Of a stretch of 64,000 nucleotides of DNA, positions 18,050 to 26,635 are shown piece by piece. The stretch is from the NCBI GenBank assembly GCA_965221445.1, contig CBDCSF010000013.1:2294001-2358000 (forward strand). The letters are read 5' to 3'. The position numbers and the translations under genes were made by a program. The stretch comes from MPNP01 sp965221445 (GTDB lineage: Bacteria > Pseudomonadota > Alphaproteobacteria > Rhodobacterales > Rhodobacteraceae). The notes under the pieces are model-generated. The model worked only from the letters and a program-made list of their open reading frames with translations. It was not told where the DNA came from and did no database searches. Each line of letters starts with the position of its first letter. Positions within the stretch are counted from its first letter, which is position 1.

Positions 18050-18832
18050 ATGGAACACGATACGAGTGAAATCTGTCCCTTTTCAATTCAAGGGTCTGGT
18101 CCCCCACTTTTTCTTATTCATGGGATAGGTGCTTCAAGAGTCGCCTGGAATAATGTGACTTCTATTCTGAAAGACTATTTCAAAATTGTTTCCTATGACC
18201 TGCGTGGACATGGTAGTGCTCCTTTACCTGGGAAAGAGATCAGTTTGGAAAGTTTAGTTGAGGACCTGGAACAACTTCGTTGTGTGGTTGATATTGATCG
18301 TGCGCATTTTGTAGGCCACTCCCTGGGAGGTATGATTGGGCCTGCCTACGCTAGAAAGTATCCAGAAAGAGTTAAATCACTGGGTCTGCTCTCTACAGCG
18401 GCTTTCAGAACAAGAGAGGATTCATCAAACGTATGGCGGGTTGTAAAAGCAATGGAAACAGAGGGTATCGATCAGGTACTGAAAACGCTTACTGAGAGGT
18501 GGTTTACAGATGATTTTATCCAGAATCACCCTGAAATTGTTGAAACGCGCCTTAATCAGGTGATCAGCACTAATCCAGAAGTATTCCTGAATGTCTTCAG
18601 AATTTACGCAGGTACCGAAATGAAACCTTGGTTACATGAAATCAAATGCCCTTGCCTTGTACTTACCGGTGAGAATGATGGTGGTTGTAACCCACGATTG
18701 AACCGTCAAATAGCATCGGCTCTACCCAATTCGGAATTGGTCATTTTGCCAAAATATAAACATTCCATTTTATTGGAAGCAGGTGAAAAGGTCGCCAAAG
18801 AAATAATCAGGTTTTGTACACAAGTTCCCTGA
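18050..18832 (+). CDS. alpha/beta hydrolase
   Basis: Serine hydrolase of the alpha/beta fold, 260 aa. Oxyanion-hole motif LIHGIGAS near residue 25, nucleophile elbow GHSLGG near residue 89, acid in LTGENDGGC, and the terminal His in KYKHSIL. It resembles 3-oxoadipate enol-lactonase/haloperoxidase-like members but the substrate cannot be set. It lies 2 nt after the luciferase-like monooxygenase gene. Confidence 0.86.
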   Translation: MEHDTSEICPFSIQGSGPPLFLIHGIGASRVAWNNVTSILKDYFKIVSYDLRGHGSAPLPGKEISLESLVEDLEQLRCVVDIDRAHFVGHSLGGMIGPAYARKYPERVKSLGLLSTAAFRTREDSSNVWRVVKAMETEGIDQVLKTLTERWFTDDFIQNHPEIVETRLNQVISTNPEVFLNVFRIYAGTEMKPWLHEIKCPCLVLTGENDGGCNPRLNRQIASALPNSELVILPKYKHSILLEAGEKVAKEIIRFCTQVP

Positions 18833-18863
18833 TTTGCTTATAGGACTATAGTTGGAGATGGAA

Positions 18864-19352
18864 AAATAAGTCATCAACTGCATGTATTTTGCCGATTTCT
18901 ATAATCACTGAAATCATCGGTCATATGAAGATAAACGGTATTTATTTGGAGTAAAAATCCAATTTTGATTATTTGTCGAAAAAGGTTTTTCATTCTTGTA
19001 CGGTAATCTATAGCTTGTGCTACGTCCCCTACCGGGGTTCTGAATGAAGATTTCCCTTTCCTTCAATTCCTGGATATCTCTTAACGCTGGATCATTTGAG
19101 CATTTAGCCATTTTGGCATATTTGGAAGTTTTCATGAACCTTTCGAAGTTATCCTCTAGCATTCGGTTGATGATTATTCGCTGACGTTTATTAACTGGTT
19201 TTTGATTGATGATTTCCCAAAGCCGTGCCTTGTATAGAACATTCCCAATGGTGGTTTCAGTATTTGAAATTGCCCGCCCAAGACAGTCCAAAAACCATGA
19301 AAGCCAGCCTGTGATGTCTGTCGAATTACGTTGTTGCTTTTCGAGTTGGTTG
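18864..19352. repeat. dispersed repeat, copy 1 (broken 3' half of fic and downstream flank)
   Basis: About 485 bp here matches 20,015-20,503 with only scattered substitutions and one small indel (an aaaaa/ataaaa difference near the stop). It covers the C-terminal coding part of the Fic gene plus about 50-90 bp beyond its stop. The two copies share orientation and are offset by 1151-1152 bp. Similarity stops abruptly at the ttggtt at 19346-19351. Confidence 0.88.
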
Positions 19353-19359
19353 TCATAAA
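18914..19359 (-). pseudogene. C-terminal fragment of a Fic-family protein
   Basis: Encodes about 130 residues nearly identical to the C-terminal part of the intact Fic protein at 20120-21247, starting at NQLEKQQRNSTDITGWLSW and including the winged-helix-like RDIQELKEREIFIQNPGRGR. The Fic catalytic core is absent. A one-base deletion next to the original stop shifts the end, so the frame reads on to KYRLSSYDR. Upstream of the homology the frame is open to a TTG at 19528, but that part resembles nothing I recognise. It is probably a relic of a gene duplication. Confidence 0.78.
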
Positions 19360-19661
19360 AATACTCTTGTATTTCACCTTCAACTATACATTTGAAACAC
19401 TTGTTACCCATCAAAAAGGACGAAGACCCAAGAAAAATATAAGATGACGAATAAGCACAACACATTGTCTTTGTCAATGAGCACCTCCACTCGGCAGTCA
19501 TTGAAAACAGAAAGGGATTGCTTTTCAATGTGCTTGGGAATACCTCGAAGTTTGAATAGGTGTGTTAAAACGAAAATGACGATAAGGTAAATCGTGTTTT
19601 TGGTGGTTTTCAGGATAACTTGCCCTAATCATCACAAGGAGATACCTGAAGTCTTTACAAC
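19360..19661. other. unexplained spacer between fic relic and small gene
   Basis: About 300 bp of AT-rich DNA with only overlapping short open frames that look like noise. No transposase, RNA or known domain seen. It marks the point where homology between the two fic copies breaks. Confidence 0.3.
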
Positions 19662-19862
19662 CTAACCCAGCACACCAATGATAATAATTGTGGCCACGGC
19701 TACAACCCCAATCATCCATTTGGTTTGAGATTCACTTCGTTCGGAAGCTTCCTTCCGCATGGCGTTCAAGGTTTTTTCTACATTGGCTTCCATGATCTTA
19801 AAATCCTTCTTCTGAAGTTCTATTCGCTGTTCAAGTGCTCGATTGTCAGGTTCTTCAGTCAT
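19662..19862 (-). CDS. small coiled-coil protein with C-terminal membrane helix
   Basis: A 66-aa frame from an ATG at 19862. Residues 1-45 are charged and heptad-like (RALEQRIELQKKDFKIMEAN and following), then a single hydrophobic helix WMIGVVAVATIIIIGVLG ends the protein. This layout is common in small tail-anchored bacterial proteins often found near toxin-like genes. No SD is visible. It lies between the two fic copies. Function unknown; it may be a real gene because the coil-plus-TM pattern is unlikely by chance. Confidence 0.5.
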   Translation of the reverse strand: MTEEPDNRALEQRIELQKKDFKIMEANVEKTLNAMRKEASERSESQTKWMIGVVAVATIIIIGVLG

Positions 19863-20014
19863 AAAAGAATAATATAGATTTGTTTATCTAGCAAATCAAT
19901 TCGTAATTTTTATTAACTAATCTGAAGCATTTGACACGTTCAGGGTTTCAGAATAACAGGTATATCCAGTTCATCTACACAATCTAGGGTACCTCTATTA
20001 AGGGCACGTCTATT

Positions 20015-20503
20015 AAATAATTCATCAACTGCATGTTTTAAGCCGATTTCTATAATCACTGAAATCATCAGTCATATGAAGATAAACGGTATTTATCAGG
20101 AGTAAAAATCCAAATTTGATTATTTGTCGATAAAAGGTTTTTCATTCTTGTATGGTAATCTGTAGCTTGTACTACGTCCCCTACCGGAGTTTTGAATGAA
20201 GATTTCCCTTTCCTTCAATTCCTGGATATCTCTTAATGCTGTATCATTTGAGCATTCAGCCATTTTGGCATATTTGGAAGTTTTCATGAACCTTTCGAAG
20301 TTATCCTCTAGCATTCGGTTGATGATTATTCGCTGACGTTTATTAACTGGTTTTTGATTGATGATTTCCCAAAGCCGTGCCTTGTATAGAACATTCCCAA
20401 TGGTGGTTTCAGCATTTGAAATTGCCCGCCCAAGACAGTCCAAAAACCATGAAAGCCAGCCTGTGATGTCTGTTGAACTACGTTGTTGTTTTTCAAGTTG
20501 GTT
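20015..20503. repeat. dispersed repeat, copy 2 (within intact fic)
   Basis: Partner of the repeat at 18,864-19,352, same orientation. Here the repeat is the 3' third of the intact fic gene plus its downstream flank beginning tcatcaactgcatg (20022). Confidence 0.88.
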
Positions 20504-21247
20504 ATAATAATTCTTACGCTCGTTCTCTATCTGGGTTGATAAACTGTAGAAGCGATCCTTTGTACCATCTGCTCTAGCTAGTACCATGTCGCCAATTGCT
20601 CGGGCTATACGACCATTTCCATCCTCAAAGGGATGAATTGTTACAAACCATAAATGAGCGAGACCTGCTTTCAAAACAAGTTCTAAATCGTGGGATTTTT
20701 CGAACCACTCAAGAAACGCTTTCATTTCTAATTCTAGCCGATAAGCATTAGGTGCTTCAAAGTGCACTTTCGGTTTGTCAATGCGACCAGATACAACCTG
20801 CATGGGGCCTTCATCTGGTTTACGCCAGTCCCCAACTGTAATTCCACGCAAACCGCTAAGACCAGTTGGAAACAATGCTGCATGCCAATTAAACAGCCTT
20901 TCCTTTGTCAAAGGACCTGAAAAATTTTGCGTTGCATCCAGCGTAATGTCAACGATACCTTCTACTTCACGGTTGACTGTTATTTGCCGTGGATAATCAA
21001 TACCTAATCTTCTGGCAATTGATGATCGGACCTCTTCCAAATTTAGAATTTCGCCCTCAATAGATGATGATTTCACAACATCATTGGTCAGCGTTCTTAG
21101 GCTAGCCTCTCGCTTAAGTTCAAAGCCGAGACTTTCCATTTTACCAAGTAAAAACCCCTGACGTTGCCTAACAGTAGCTAGCTTGGATATAATGGCATTT
21201 GAGTCCCAAGTGAAATTTGGCCAATTTTGATGCTCATGTATCCACAT
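20120..21247 (-). CDS. Fic-family protein adenylyltransferase with C-terminal winged helix
   Basis: Predicted AMP-transferase (or related modifier) of protein hydroxyl groups. The Fic motif is complete: HPFEDGNGRIAR near residues 200-211. An N-terminal auto-inhibitory motif of the (S/T)xxxE(G/N) type is visible as SSSIEGE near residue 63, so it is a class II Fic protein. The last ~100 residues hold a winged-helix-like module (TALRDIQELKEREIFIQN then GRGRSTSYRL). 375 aa from ATG 21247; a GTG at 21256 is an alternative. The C-terminal DNA-binding module and repeated motifs just upstream suggest autoregulation. Divergent from the DUF4143 ATPase. Confidence 0.9.
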   Translation of the reverse strand: MWIHEHQNWPNFTWDSNAIISKLATVRQRQGFLLGKMESLGFELKREASLRTLTNDVVKSSSIEGEILNLEEVRSSIARRLGIDYPRQITVNREVEGIVDITLDATQNFSGPLTKERLFNWHAALFPTGLSGLRGITVGDWRKPDEGPMQVVSGRIDKPKVHFEAPNAYRLELEMKAFLEWFEKSHDLELVLKAGLAHLWFVTIHPFEDGNGRIARAIGDMVLARADGTKDRFYSLSTQIENERKNYYNQLEKQQRSSTDITGWLSWFLDCLGRAISNAETTIGNVLYKARLWEIINQKPVNKRQRIIINRMLEDNFERFMKTSKYAKMAECSNDTALRDIQELKEREIFIQNSGRGRSTSYRLPYKNEKPFIDK

Positions 21248-21252
21248 AATAA

Positions 21253-21349
21253 TCACCGCATAATATAATGGAAATATAGGATTATTTCACCGCAGAAACA
21301 AGTTAAATCACTGCAAAATATGCGGTGGTTAAGGTTTGTATTCACCGCA
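21253..21349. promoter_or_regulatory. TCACCGCA repeat array between fic and the DUF4143 ATPase gene
   Basis: TCACCGCA occurs at 21253-21260, 21287-21294 and 21342-21349, with TCACTGCA at 21308-21315 (one mismatch) and an inverted TGCGGTGG at 21321-21328 (one mismatch). Five copies in 97 bp lie between two divergent start codons, one of them directly before the fic start. This is an operator-like array; the Fic winged helix is the obvious candidate binder, by inference. Confidence 0.6.
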
Positions 21350-21400
21350 AGATTGTAAAATAACCTTGTAAATTTAATATAATATATTAATAATACAAGG

Positions 21401-22579
21401 ATGATAGTAAGAGAACTCAAACAATCTATTAGACGAAACTTGGGTCAAAATTCTACAGTTGCTATTCTTGGACCGCGTCAAATCGGCAAGACCACTCTTG
21501 CCTTGGAAATCGCAAAACATCAACCATCAAAGTATCTTGACCTTGCGAATCTGGTTGACATCGAAAAATTGAAATATCCAACGCATTATTTAAATCTTCA
21601 CGCAGATAAACTGGTAATCTTGGATGAAATTCAACGCTATCCCGATTTATTCAGATCATTGCGGGGTATAATTGATACCAGAAGACGGGAAAGGGGTGGC
21701 AATGGTTTTTTTCTTGTTTTGGGTTCTGCATCAAATGAATTACTCAAGCAGAGTTCCGAGAGTCTTGCAGGTCGCATTCACTATACTGAACTAGCGGGCC
21801 TTAATCCCTTTGAAATCGAAAAACCGGAAGGTGAAGCATTGCTAAAATTGTGGATGCGTGGTGGATTCCCAGACAGTTACACAGCTTTGAGTGATCAAGC
21901 CAGCAATGAATGGCGTCAGAATTTTATTCGAACTTACCTGGAACGAGACATTCCTCAAATGGGGCCTTACATTCCTGCAACTACTCTCCTCCGTTTTTGG
22001 ACAATGCTAGCCTACTCGCAAGGAGAGTTATTCAACGCTTCAAAATTGGCAGGTTCATTAGGAGTATCGAGTGTCACGATTAGCAGATACCTGAACCTTA
22101 TGGTGGATTTATTATTGGTCCGCAGGCTTGAACCCTGGAGCGGTAATGTGCAGAAGAGACTTGTTAAATCACCAAAAATTTTTGTTAGAGACAGTGGGAT
22201 TGTTCATTCCCTTTTGCGAATACCCAATTATGATTCCCTGCTTGGACATCCTGTATGTGGCAAAAGTTGGGAAGGATTCGTGATTGAGAAAATTATTTCA
22301 TCACTTCCTTGGGGGGTTAACCCCTACTTCTATAGAACCTCCGCTGGTGCTGAAATTGATTTACTCCTGGAGTTTGGATTAGATGAATTTTGGGCAGTTG
22401 AAATAAAGGCCAGCCGTACACCAAAACTCGAAAAGGGTTTTCATATTGCTTGTGAAGATTTGAAGGTAAAGGAGAAATTTGTGATTTACCCTGGCGAGGA
22501 GAAATTTCCTGTAAACAAAGATACAATGATTTTGTCACTTTCAAATTTCATAAGGGAAATAAGGAGAAGAATGGCATAG
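21401..22579 (+). CDS. AAA ATPase with C-terminal DUF4143 domain
   Basis: P-loop ATPase: Walker A ILGPRQIGKTTLA near residue 22, Walker B KLVILDEIQRYPDLF, sensor-like LVLGSASNELL. The C-terminal DUF4143 part includes RTYLERDIPQM, a helix-turn-helix-like ASKLAGSLGVSSVTISRYL and the nuclease-fold-like GAEIDLLLEFG...WAVEIKAS. 392 aa, full length. Members are widespread accessory genes with no settled role. The ATG at 21401 abuts AGG with no spacing, and CCTTGT (21364-21369) / ACAAGG (21395-21400) flank an AT-rich leader, so translation may be leaderless or controlled. Confidence 0.87.
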   Translation: MIVRELKQSIRRNLGQNSTVAILGPRQIGKTTLALEIAKHQPSKYLDLANLVDIEKLKYPTHYLNLHADKLVILDEIQRYPDLFRSLRGIIDTRRRERGGNGFFLVLGSASNELLKQSSESLAGRIHYTELAGLNPFEIEKPEGEALLKLWMRGGFPDSYTALSDQASNEWRQNFIRTYLERDIPQMGPYIPATTLLRFWTMLAYSQGELFNASKLAGSLGVSSVTISRYLNLMVDLLLVRRLEPWSGNVQKRLVKSPKIFVRDSGIVHSLLRIPNYDSLLGHPVCGKSWEGFVIEKIISSLPWGVNPYFYRTSAGAEIDLLLEFGLDEFWAVEIKASRTPKLEKGFHIACEDLKVKEKFVIYPGEEKFPVNKDTMILSLSNFIREIRRRMA

Positions 22580-22625
22580 GAATGCCAATACAATTTGATG
22601 AAAGTAAGGGCAAATGTTCTACCAG

Positions 22626-22715
22626 TGGCGGAGACGAAGGGATTCGAACCCTCGGAACGGTTTCCCGTTCACTCGCTTAGCAGGCGAGCGCCTTCGACCA
22701 CTCGGCCACGTCTCC
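22626..22715 (-). tRNA. tRNA-Ser (anticodon GCU)
   Basis: 90-nt class II tRNA read on the minus strand: acceptor GGAGACG pairs with CGTCTCC, discriminator G and encoded CCA. The D-arm region is GGCCGAGTGGTCGAAGGC, the anticodon stem-loop has GCT in CTGCTAA, a long variable arm (GAACGGGAAACCGTTC) and T-arm GAGGGTTCGAATCCCTT are clear. Decodes AGC/AGU. Confidence 0.97.
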
Positions 22716-22922
22716 GCCGCCAAATGTATGCTTTTTGGAAAGAATTTTGAAGACTTCCTGTATATTTATTAATTCAGATGGTTGAATATTTCATAATCAA
22801 CCCGAATTCACACTTAGAGTTACCGTACCGAGACTATATGATGTATCCAAGTCTGACGAACAGAATCAAAATTTGAATGAAAGATAGTTGGAGATTAAGG
22901 TTTAATTCCACCAGGTGAGAAA

Positions 22923-24122
22923 ATGAAAAAAGATACCAAGTCAAAAGTTACCTTCGATTGGCAAGATCCATTTCTGCTGGAAGATCAGTTGGAGGATGAT
23001 GAAATACTCTTTAAGGATGCAGCCCAGGCCTTTTGTCAAAGTGAATTGAGGCCACAGGTAACCGCCGATTATTTGGAGGAAAAATCCAGCCGGGATTTGT
23101 TTGCCAAAATGGGTGAGGCAGGGTTGTTGGGTACAACCTTACCGGAACGATATGGTGGATCGGAGTCCGGTTATGTCACCTATGGATTGGTTGCAAGAGA
23201 AATAGAAAGAGTTGACTCAGGCTACAGGTCGGCGATGAGTGTCCAATCCTCCCTGGTATGCTATCCAATCCTGGCTTATGGAACTGATGAGCAACGTACC
23301 AAATATCTGCCCAAACTGGCGAGTGGAGAATTTGTGGGCTGTTTTGGACTGACAGAACCAGAAGCAGGTTCAGATCCTGGAGGTATGAAAACAATTGCCA
23401 CAAAAACAGCCAATGGATACGAATTGAACGGAACCAAGACCTGGATATCAAATTCACCCCAGGCTGATGTTTTCATAGTTTGGGCCAAATTGGGTGGTAA
23501 GGATGGACCCATTCGGGGGTTCATCCTTGAGAAGGATTTTAATGGTTTGACAGCACCAAAAATCAACGGCAAGTTGTCCTTGCGGACATCTTGTACCGGA
23601 AGTATTGTAATGGATGGGGTAAGGGTAGGCGAATCTTCCTTATTGCCCGACGCAGAGGGATTGAGTGGCCCCTTTGGGTGCTTGAACAGAGCCAGGTTCG
23701 GTATTGCTTGGGGGACAATGGGTGCTGCTGAGGAATGCTGGAAGTTGGCCCGTGACTATGGAATGGAAAGAAGACAGTTCGGAAGACCTCTTGCAAACAC
23801 ACAACTTTTCCAGAAAAAACTGGCTGATATGCAAACTGAAATAACCCTTGGTCTTCAGGCATCCTTAAGGGTTGGGAGGCTGATGGATAGAGATCTCTTT
23901 ACTCCCGAAATGATTTCCCTGATTAAACGGAACAATAGTGGGAAAGCACTGGATATCTCACGGATGGCCAGAGATATGCTTGGAGGAAATGGGATTCAGG
24001 CTGAATACCAGGTAATAAGACATTCACAAAACCTGGAAACTGTAAACACCTATGAAGGAACCCATGATATTCATGCCTTGATTCTGGGAAGAGCGCAAAC
24101 CGGCTTACAGGCTTTCTTCTAG
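22923..24122 (+). CDS. gcdH: glutaryl-CoA dehydrogenase
   Basis: FAD acyl-CoA dehydrogenase that oxidises and decarboxylates glutaryl-CoA to crotonyl-CoA in lysine/tryptophan and aromatic breakdown. Features: GLLGTTLPERYGGS, SVQSSLVCYPILAYG, the FAD/substrate signature GCFGLTEPEAGSDPGG, KTWISNSPQADVFIVWAK, and the C-terminal NTYEGTHDIHALILGRAQTG with the catalytic Glu. 399 aa is the family length. AGGTGAG precedes the ATG. No CoA-transferase partner is adjacent; the amidase gene converges on it. Confidence 0.94.
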   Translation: MKKDTKSKVTFDWQDPFLLEDQLEDDEILFKDAAQAFCQSELRPQVTADYLEEKSSRDLFAKMGEAGLLGTTLPERYGGSESGYVTYGLVAREIERVDSGYRSAMSVQSSLVCYPILAYGTDEQRTKYLPKLASGEFVGCFGLTEPEAGSDPGGMKTIATKTANGYELNGTKTWISNSPQADVFIVWAKLGGKDGPIRGFILEKDFNGLTAPKINGKLSLRTSCTGSIVMDGVRVGESSLLPDAEGLSGPFGCLNRARFGIAWGTMGAAEECWKLARDYGMERRQFGRPLANTQLFQKKLADMQTEITLGLQASLRVGRLMDRDLFTPEMISLIKRNNSGKALDISRMARDMLGGNGIQAEYQVIRHSQNLETVNTYEGTHDIHALILGRAQTGLQAFF

Positions 24123-24150
24123 ATCTGATGCAGAACCAAAAGTCCGGATA

Positions 24151-25425
24151 TTATAATCTGAGTAAGTGATTAATCCGGGCTGAGTAGTCAATTAGATCAC
24201 TATCCTTACCATACCAGCCGATTATCTGAATGGATAAAGGAAGTTTGTTCCTTCCATGTCCAAAGGGTAATGAAACAGCAGGTAACTGTAACAATGTCCA
24301 GTCTCGACTAAACAATGGGTCACCAGTAGCCTTTAATCCTTTTGGTGCTTCTCCGGAGGTTGCCGGAGCTATAATTACATCGTAAATGTTATACATAAGG
24401 GATAGAACCCTCAATCCTCGTTCTCTGGCACTCAAAGCTTCCAGGTAATCTTCATCAGATCTTGACAAGCCTTCTTCAACCAATTCTATGAATTTTGCGC
24501 TGAGTAAGGCCCGATGGTTTTCGTACTCAAACTTACGGGATTGTGAAATCTCCTTGGTCATGACAGTTTTATGTGCTTCTGTCAGATGATCAAATTCCTT
24601 GGGATGGTTGACATATTTAACCCGGACATCTTTCTCCTTCAGAAGAACAAAAGCTTTTTTGAAATTTTCCCTCGCGTCATCTGACAATTCCTCCCAATGG
24701 GGACCTTTCATAAAGGCTACTCGCGGATTGGCATTTGAATTGATATCACTTTGCTGATCACCCTTGAGAACGCTTCTGGTGAGTTGAAGATCCTCTGCTC
24801 CTCGGGCCAGAACACCAAGGGAATCGAGGTTGGAAGAGAGGGCCAGTATACCATCCAAATTAAAATAACCATTTGATGATTTATAGGCAAAAATCCCACA
24901 ATAACTACCTGGTCTAATCAGGGATGCTGCTGTTTGGGACCCCAATCCAAAAGGAACCATATTATCGGAGACTGCGGCAGCTGAACCACTAGAAGATCCA
25001 CCTGGAGTATGGGAAGGATTATGGGGATTAACCGTTTTTCCGGGTGTAAAACAGGCAAATTCAGTAGAAACACTTATCCCTATTGGTATAGCCCCAGCCT
25101 TAGTAAGTCTCCTTATACATTCAGCGCTTTTGTCAGGAGTTCTGCTGTTATAAATGGTTGAACCTTGAGATATGGGATACCCTTCTACGTCAATTATGTC
25201 CTTAACTGCAAAGGGAACTCCAAAAAGGGAACCATCAAAGGGATTTTTATCCGCATTATGTGCTAATTCCAAAGCCTTGTCATAATCAATGTAGGAAAAG
25301 GCCCCGATCAGGTCCTCTCTTTCTCTGATCCTCTCCAAACAATCCTGCATAACTGCTGATGCAGTTGTTTGACCAGATTTGATTTTTTGGGAAATCTCTG
25401 CTGCTGACAGAAGGTTGTACTTCAT
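24151..25425 (-). CDS. amidase signature family hydrolase
   Basis: Ser-cisSer-Lys amidase, 424 aa. Lys lies in VPFAVKDIIDVEG (near residue 74), the cis-Ser in TPGGSSSGSAAAVSD and the nucleophile in GSQTAASLIRPGSYCG, where AAS replaces the common GGS. It would hydrolyse an amide to acid and ammonia. Last gene of the leftward Rieske cluster; its ATG overlaps the DUF1116 stop by 4 nt. It may process a carbamoyl- or amide-bearing intermediate; the substrate is unknown. Confidence 0.88.
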   Translation of the reverse strand: MKYNLLSAAEISQKIKSGQTTASAVMQDCLERIREREDLIGAFSYIDYDKALELAHNADKNPFDGSLFGVPFAVKDIIDVEGYPISQGSTIYNSRTPDKSAECIRRLTKAGAIPIGISVSTEFACFTPGKTVNPHNPSHTPGGSSSGSAAAVSDNMVPFGLGSQTAASLIRPGSYCGIFAYKSSNGYFNLDGILALSSNLDSLGVLARGAEDLQLTRSVLKGDQQSDINSNANPRVAFMKGPHWEELSDDARENFKKAFVLLKEKDVRVKYVNHPKEFDHLTEAHKTVMTKEISQSRKFEYENHRALLSAKFIELVEEGLSRSDEDYLEALSARERGLRVLSLMYNIYDVIIAPATSGEAPKGLKATGDPLFSRDWTLLQLPAVSLPFGHGRNKLPLSIQIIGWYGKDSDLIDYSARINHLLRL

Positions 25426-26630
25426 TGTTCGGGACTTTCCATTTGATTGAGTGCTTCATGGAAGAGAGTTATAGGCATTTTGTAAATTCCACCCCCAAGT
25501 CTACCTAGCAAACCCTCTTTATCCAGAATACCAAGTGAAATGACAGGGCACTTACCCAACTCAACAACACGCTGTGCCATAATACCCAGTTTTATGTCAA
25601 GCCCCAAAAAACCGATATGGTCTCCTGCCGGAAGATTTTTTCGTAAGTGTTGGAAATCTGTTGGCAAGTAGGGGGTCATTTTCTGATGCGTAGTGGAATC
25701 AAGGTGAATAACCATTGCCCCCAGCCCATAAATATCAACCAGAGCACTATCTCCAATTGCACCTAGTGCTCTTGCCCGAGAGACATCAACGTCAAAGGAT
25801 CCATCAGGTGGCTCGGCAGTGGACGTTATCCACCTATCTGGACTGGAAGAAATCTTTATTCCGACTTTTTTGCCATTTCCTCCAGCGGTTGTAATTAGAC
25901 TGGAATTTGGGACGTTCTCTCCAAGAACCAGCATGCATTTTGTTGCTGCCATCCATAAGTTCAGAAAAAGGCTTGGGCAATTTTTCAAAAATTCAGAACA
26001 TTTTGTATTGATTATTCCGTTTGAGGTTCGGTATTTGAGCTCCTCAGCCAGGATTTGGGTAGAATGAAATGTCCTTCCATGACAATCATCGCCCATTTCA
26101 AGACCCATTTTGGCAATCGGTACAAGACTAATCCCTTCTGCCAGGCCTGATGCGAGAGTTTCAGCAAATTCAGAATTCAACCACTTTAGATGTTCCACAA
26201 CCTGCATTGATTTTAATCCTAGCCGTGCAGCGGGTGCATTACCCCCGTTTATGGGAGAAAAGGTCCTGACTGAACCTCGGTGGGCATCATAAATTGCTTG
26301 CAAGGGCATTGAGGGGGAAACCACCGCAGCCAGAGGAGTAACGACGTTGAAATCCTGGGCAGGAAACAGCTTGATTTCCCCATTAAGAATCTTTGCTTCA
26401 GCTCTGTCCAGATTGTCAGCAAGGCCTTCATATACTGCTGCAACACAGGCTGAATTCAATATGGGTTTGGTTAAGGGTTCATTTTCCTCAAATGGTGGTC
26501 CAGCATGTAACAGGAAATTGTCCTCCAGAGGAAGTACATCCCGGGCGATTTCAATCCTGTTCCAGACAGGTTCTCCGACCATTGTATAATCGAATGCAAG
26601 CTGGTCCTCTTGGGATATCGGGGTATGCAT
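25422..26630 (-). CDS. DUF1116 protein, AllG/YlbE-like
   Basis: Matches the DUF1116 family by its characteristic layout: PLAAVVSPSMPLQAIYDAHR, FSPINGGNAPAARLGLKS, GMEMGDD-like GLEMGDDCHGRTFHST and GGNGKKVGIKI. E. coli YlbE (AllG) of this family is a component of the oxamate carbamoyltransferase AllFGH at the end of anaerobic allantoin breakdown. Here the FdrA/AllF and AllH partners are absent from the operon, replaced by an amidase downstream and two unknown proteins upstream. 402 aa. It starts 5 nt after the preceding gene stop. Confidence 0.8.
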   Translation of the reverse strand: MHTPISQEDQLAFDYTMVGEPVWNRIEIARDVLPLEDNFLLHAGPPFEENEPLTKPILNSACVAAVYEGLADNLDRAEAKILNGEIKLFPAQDFNVVTPLAAVVSPSMPLQAIYDAHRGSVRTFSPINGGNAPAARLGLKSMQVVEHLKWLNSEFAETLASGLAEGISLVPIAKMGLEMGDDCHGRTFHSTQILAEELKYRTSNGIINTKCSEFLKNCPSLFLNLWMAATKCMLVLGENVPNSSLITTAGGNGKKVGIKISSSPDRWITSTAEPPDGSFDVDVSRARALGAIGDSALVDIYGLGAMVIHLDSTTHQKMTPYLPTDFQHLRKNLPAGDHIGFLGLDIKLGIMAQRVVELGKCPVISLGILDKEGLLGRLGGGIYKMPITLFHEALNQMESPEQ

Positions 26631-26635
26631 GCTGG

